Assembly (NCBI GenBank): GCA_963822985.1
Contig: CAWGJU010000006.1
Coordinates: forward strand, 62,001 to 126,000
DNA length: 64,000 bases
Direction: 5' to 3'
DNA from: Thermohalobaculum sp963822985
GTDB lineage: Bacteria; Pseudomonadota; Alphaproteobacteria; Rhodobacterales; Rhodobacteraceae
The notes below the pieces were generated by a model that saw nothing but the letters and a program-made list of their open reading frames with translations, did not search any database and was not told where the DNA came from. The position numbers were made by a program, and so were the translations under genes. Position 1 is the stretch's first letter; every line of letters begins with the position of its first letter. This document shows positions 60,628-64,000 of the stretch, in pieces.

Positions 60628-62143
60628 CCTCGCGATCATCGGCGGCGGGGTCAACGGCGCCGGCATCGCGCGCGATGCCGCCGGGCGCGGGCTTTCGGTC
60701 CTGCTGGTCGAGCAGAGCGACCTGGCGCAGGCGACGTCCTCGGCCTCGACCAAGCTGTTCCACGGCGGGCTGCGCTATCTCGAATACTACGAGTTCCGTC
60801 TCGTCCGCGAAGCGCTGCGCGAGCGCGAGGTGCTGCTGCGGGCGATGCCGCACATCTCCTGGCCGCTCCGCTTCGTCCTGCCGCACCACCGGGGGCTCAG
60901 GCCGGCCTGGCTGCTGCGGCTCGGCCTCTTCATCTACGACCATCTCGGCGGGCGTAGGCTGCTGCCGCCGACGCGCACGCTCGACTTGCGGACCGACCCG
61001 GCCGGCGCACCGCTGAAGGACGAGTTCACCCGCGGCTTCGAATACTCGGATTGCTGGGTGGAGGATTCGCGTCTCGTCGTTCTCAACGCCCGCGACGCGG
61101 CCGATCGCGGCGCCGAGATCCTGACGCGGACGCGCCTGGAAAGCGCGCACCGCGAGGGAAGATGCTGGCGCCTGGCGCTGCGCGATCTGGAATCGGGCGA
61201 GGAGCGGGTGGAAGCGGCGCGCGCGCTGGTGAATGCCGGCGGGCCCTGGGCCGGGCGCATCGTGCGAGAGCGGCTCGGCCAGGCGCCGCGCGAGAAGATC
61301 CGGCTGGTCCGCGGCAGCCACATCGTGACGCGCAAGCTGTTCGAGCACGACCGGCCCTACATCTTCCAGCAGTCGGACGGACGCATCGTCTTCGCGATCC
61401 CGTATGAGGGCGACTTCACCCTGATCGGCACGACCGACCGCGACCATGAAGGCGACCCCGACGAGGCGCGCTGCACGGACGAGGAGGCGGATTACCTCTG
61501 TGCGGCGGTCTCGGCTTACTTCCGCCGTCCGGTCGGTCGTGACGACATCGTCTGGCGGTTCTCGGGCGTCAGGCCGCTGTTTGACGACGGGCTGAAGTCG
61601 GCGACCGCGGCGACACGCGACTACGTGCTGCGGCTCGACGCGCCGGAGGGCGACGCACCGCTGCTCAACGTCTATGGCGGCAAGATCACCACCTATCGCC
61701 GACTGGCCGAGGCGGCGCTCGCGTCGCTCGCTTCGTTTTTCCCCGACGCACCCGGCGCGTGGACGGCAGGTGCGCCCTTGCCTGGGGGCGATTTCGCGCC
61801 CGATGGCTTCGAGGCCGAGGTCGCGGCGCTGGGCGCGCGTTTTCCGTTCCTCGCTGCTGCGCAGGGCCGGCGGCTGGTCCGCGCCTATGGCACCGAGGCG
61901 GCCGAGATGCTGGGCACGGCGCGCGACGCGGCCGAGCTCGGCCGGGACTTCGGCGCGGGCCTGACCGAGCGCGAGGTCGATTGGCTGATCGACCGGGAAT
62001 GGGCGCGCACCGCCGAGGACGTGCTCTGGCGGCGCAGCAAGCTGGGGCTGCACCTCGGCCCTGCGGCCGCCGGCGAGCTTGAGGCCTGGATGGCTGCGCG
62101 GCGGAACGGCACCGGCACGCAGGCGCCCGGCCCGGAACGCTGA
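60611..62143 (+). CDS. glpD: Aerobic glycerol-3-phosphate dehydrogenase
   Basis: 510 residues, intact. FAD fold LAIIGGGVNGAGIARDAAGR, the family signature TKLFHGGLRYLEYYEFRLVR, RGSHIVTRKLFEHDRPYIFQ and the C-terminal cap with YGGKITTYRRLAEAALASLA. It oxidises glycerol-3-phosphate to DHAP at the membrane, passing electrons to ubiquinone. No glpK (glycerol kinase) gene is in the window, so phosphorylation must be encoded elsewhere. Confidence 0.95.
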   Translation: MASPFDLAIIGGGVNGAGIARDAAGRGLSVLLVEQSDLAQATSSASTKLFHGGLRYLEYYEFRLVREALREREVLLRAMPHISWPLRFVLPHHRGLRPAWLLRLGLFIYDHLGGRRLLPPTRTLDLRTDPAGAPLKDEFTRGFEYSDCWVEDSRLVVLNARDAADRGAEILTRTRLESAHREGRCWRLALRDLESGEERVEAARALVNAGGPWAGRIVRERLGQAPREKIRLVRGSHIVTRKLFEHDRPYIFQQSDGRIVFAIPYEGDFTLIGTTDRDHEGDPDEARCTDEEADYLCAAVSAYFRRPVGRDDIVWRFSGVRPLFDDGLKSATAATRDYVLRLDAPEGDAPLLNVYGGKITTYRRLAEAALASLASFFPDAPGAWTAGAPLPGGDFAPDGFEAEVAALGARFPFLAAAQGRRLVRAYGTEAAEMLGTARDAAELGRDFGAGLTEREVDWLIDREWARTAEDVLWRRSKLGLHLGPAAAGELEAWMAARRNGTGTQAPGPER

Positions 62144-62916
62144 CGCGCCACGAGGCGCTGACCGGCCTGCGCCGACCGGCCTGCGCATGACCAGCATTCT
62201 CGGACAAATACTACCGGAAGTTGTGCGCTGAATGGCTCCGACGGAGGGAAGTGGCCGCGACAAAACCTCGCCTCCGCCAGAGTTTACGCAAAGGCCTCGG
62301 AGACAAGGCGCGCCCTTAACGCAACCTTAACTCCAAGTTGCGACCCAAATGTAGCAGCCCACTCGATGTGAGAGCCAACGCCGGCAATCGCTCGATGTGT
62401 ATCGATTTAAAACGGTTCCTAAGCTCGGGGACTTCGTCGAGGAGCAGGTCGAATGACCACTGTAAGTCTGGTGCTTTTGGTGGTCGTTCTTCCGCCTGCG
62501 CCGGTCGCATTGGTCCGCGGCGGCCCGGATCCAGCGCCTGCGCCGAGCAGTCTCGATGACTTCGCCGCGCCCCTACCCACACCCTCGACCGATATTTTTA
62601 TAGTTAACTTTCACGTCGGCATCCGATGCGGCACGCATTACGGAGCATCGGGTTCTTCTTCTATTCATTTCTCTCGCTGTGCCGATGATTTCGATTTGAG
62701 GAACAGCTTAGTCAGTTCCGTGTTGCTTGCGTCGCTCGTGGCAGTTGTTGCGTCCTGTGAAATCTACGGGCGGGGGCCGGTCGCCGTGCCCCTTGGATCT
62801 GGCGCGGGCTTGCCGAAAGGGACGCGGCCACCGTCCCGGCACGGAAGGCGCCGCGCAGCCGCCGCAAGGCCGGTCATGAAAAATCCGGCCCGCGGCAATG
62901 AGACGGGGGAAGCATT
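62144..62916. other. Lower-GC gap with one doubtful frame
   Basis: About 770 bases whose base composition is lower than its surroundings, with words such as CGATTTAAAACGG and TTTTTATAGTTAAC. The best candidate is a plus-strand frame 62453-62920 (ATG, GGAG nine bases upstream) with an N-terminal hydrophobic helix and a second near residue 86; its stop overlaps the next gene's GTG. Codon use is irregular, so I do not call it as a gene. No RNA gene seen. Confidence 0.35.
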
Positions 62917-62920
62917 GTGA
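62453..62920 (+). CDS. Doubtful hypothetical protein upstream of the SET genes
   Basis: 155 residues with two hydrophobic segments (VSLVLLVVVLPPAPVALV and SVLLASLVAVVASC). In favour: a plausible ribosome-binding site and a TGA that overlaps the GTG of the SET gene. Against: low-GC third positions unlike neighbours, no recognisable domain, and an Arg/Pro-rich tail typical of chance frames. Confidence 0.22.
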   Translation: MTTVSLVLLVVVLPPAPVALVRGGPDPAPAPSSLDDFAAPLPTPSTDIFIVNFHVGIRCGTHYGASGSSSIHFSRCADDFDLRNSLVSSVLLASLVAVVASCEIYGRGPVAVPLGSGAGLPKGTRPPSRHGRRRAAAARPVMKNPARGNETGEAL

Positions 62921-63399
62921 CCTGGCTTGCAAACGTGGAATTTCGTGACAGCTCGGTGCATGGAATGGGCGCTTTCGCGCGCGAGCCCATTCGCAAGGGA
63001 ACCAAGGTCTGGACCGTGGATCCGACGATGAAATTCATGGGGCCGGCCGATTTGCGCAAGCTGCCGCCGGAAGAGATCCGGTTTGCGTTGCACGGCGGCT
63101 ATCTTCATCAACCATCGCAGACCTTCGTGTATTACGCAGACGGCATGGAATACCTGAACCATGCGCCGGGCCATGCGGCCAACATCGGGATCCTCGAATG
63201 GACTCCACTGATGGCGGACAACTGCACGGCTCTCCGCGATATCGAGGCGGGCGAAGAGCTTTTTGAGGATTATTCGTTTTGGTCAATCATGCAGATCCGC
63301 AAGCGGCATTGGCTAATCGACCTCTACAAGGAATTTTGCCCCGAGCACTATTCGTTCTTGCTTGAAATTGAACAGAAGCGGATGCGCAAGGTCGCGTGA
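62917..63399 (+). CDS. SET-domain protein 1
   Basis: 160 residues from GTG 62917 with GGGGGAAG upstream. A stand-alone SET domain: HGMGAFAREPIRKGTKVW (strand pair), MEYLNHAPGHAANIG (the NH pair of the AdoMet site), and DIEAGEELFEDYSF with the catalytic-type Tyr. SET proteins methylate lysines using AdoMet; bacterial members are few and substrates mostly unknown. There is no pre-/post-SET Cys cluster. It ends just before a second, distantly related SET protein, suggesting an ancient tandem duplication or a functional pair. Confidence 0.83.
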   Translation: MTWLANVEFRDSSVHGMGAFAREPIRKGTKVWTVDPTMKFMGPADLRKLPPEEIRFALHGGYLHQPSQTFVYYADGMEYLNHAPGHAANIGILEWTPLMADNCTALRDIEAGEELFEDYSFWSIMQIRKRHWLIDLYKEFCPEHYSFLLEIEQKRMRKVA

Positions 63400-63452
63400 C
63401 GCCGGCAGATCGGCCGCCGGGAGCTCGGCCAGAAGTGGACGGGAGTGTGACC

Positions 63453-63845
63453 ATGATGCTCGTGCAATGCTATCTCGGCAAGTCCGAGATCGAGGGCTTG
63501 GGCGTCTTCACGAGCGAACGAATCGCTGCGGGATCCTGCGTCTGGCGGTTCGACCGTCGGTTCGACATTCTCGTCTCCAAGGCAGAACTGGCCGCTGCGC
63601 CGCCGGCAACGCGAGCACTGTTCGAAAGGTATGCCTACGTCATACCCGACAATCCCCAGCATGTGGCGCTCGATGGCGACGACGGGCGCTTCATGAACCA
63701 CTCCGACGCGCCGACCCTCGACTTCTCGGTTCCGGGCATTGCCACGGCAACGCGCGACATCGAGGCCGGCGAAGAACTCACATGCAACTATGACTGCCTT
63801 GCCGACGGGCCGTATCGGATGCAGGCTTCCCTACACAGCCTCTGA
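63453..63845 (+). CDS. SET-domain protein 2
   Basis: About 130 residues from ATG 63453 (GGGAGTG upstream; a longer frame from 63396 overlaps the previous stop). SET motifs: EIEGLGVFTSERIAAGSCVW, GRFMNHSDAPTLDF (NHS motif) and DIEAGEELTCNYD with the catalytic Tyr. The DIEAGEEL block is identical to that of the neighbour, though overall similarity is low. Substrate unknown. Confidence 0.83.
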   Translation: MMLVQCYLGKSEIEGLGVFTSERIAAGSCVWRFDRRFDILVSKAELAAAPPATRALFERYAYVIPDNPQHVALDGDDGRFMNHSDAPTLDFSVPGIATATRDIEAGEELTCNYDCLADGPYRMQASLHSL

Positions 63846-64000
63846 TCGGCCTGCCGGCACATAATCGGTGCCCTCGTTGACGAAGCGTTGAGGACTTTAC
63901 AAAAGCATTATAGGATCGCTGACCGGTCTTGGTCCGGCGAGAAGGATGCGGACCGAGCCACAATAGGACCGGGCGTGGCCGTGATCTCGGCGTGCCGACC
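63846..64000. other. Right edge, no feature recognised
   Basis: 155 bases, no convincing start or hairpin; any following gene begins outside the window. Confidence 0.4.

Noticed and set aside
60506..62263. 585-aa open frame on the minus strand
   Set aside because: Antisense of glpD and the end of glpR, both clear genes on the plus strand.

Overview
The window is a high-GC (mostly about 68-70%) chromosomal segment from an alphaproteobacterium, most likely in or near Rhodospirillales/Geminicoccales. The evidence is synteny: bamE / DUF177 (yceD) - rpmF - plsX - fabH - ihfA - merR - tRNA-Pro, and erpA / dgt - argS - SPOR - nagZ - scpA - scpB, are characteristic alphaproteobacterial gene orders. 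The organism makes deoxyribonucleotides with adenosylcobalamin-dependent (class II) ribonucleotide reductases, of which two are present. Genus-level placement cannot be made from sequence inspection alone.

Layout. 0-6.6 kb is a worn accessory stretch: a partial 5'-3' exonuclease, a decayed aspartate dehydrogenase, a broken YecA/UPF0149-like gene, recombinase-associated remnants, an intact TPR protein, a BLUF blue-light sensor and an IS6-family insertion sequence beside IS21-like terminal repeats. 6.6-17.1 kb holds the two class II RNR genes. Between them lie an rsuA/rluB-type pseudouridine synthase, a DedA protein, tadA and a ubiquinone-type hydroxylase. 17.6-29.3 kb is metabolic/accessory: EEP phosphodiesterase, GNAT, sulfurtransferase, PCu(A)C copper chaperone, DMT exporter, AlaX editing protein, M20 amidohydrolase, GMC oxidoreductase, cytochrome P450 and MFS transporter. 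29.3-46.1 kb is housekeeping: envelope, fatty-acid start, chromosome condensation, peptidoglycan recycling, arginyl-tRNA synthesis, dNTP control, Fe-S assembly, RecQ and exonuclease III. 46-53.5 kb carries a haem-binding DUF3365 protein, a lipoprotein, ilvD, a CPBP protease and a large catalase. 53.5-62.1 kb is a complete glycerol uptake and oxidation locus: an ABC transporter (glpVSTPQU) divergent from glpR-glpD. The right edge has two tandem SET-domain proteins.

A striking property of the window is that about 25 genes, many of them essential (argS, plsX, fabH, scpB), are interrupted by single-base indels, concentrated between about 11.4 and 53.4 kb. The simplest explanation is consensus error in the assembly, so I give whole-gene spans and mark the breaks. 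The most interesting biology I see: (i) the first RNR carries an XRE-type helix-turn-helix domain in the linker before its TSCPD domain, encoded by DNA of only about 49% GC; (ii) two NrdR-like boxes about 33 bp apart sit just upstream of that gene; (iii) the two glycerol-transporter ATPases carry complementary defects that predict one canonical and one degenerate ATP site; (iv) an 18-bp palindrome resembling GlpR operators lies in the glpV-glpR divergent promoter; (v) the tandem SET proteins.
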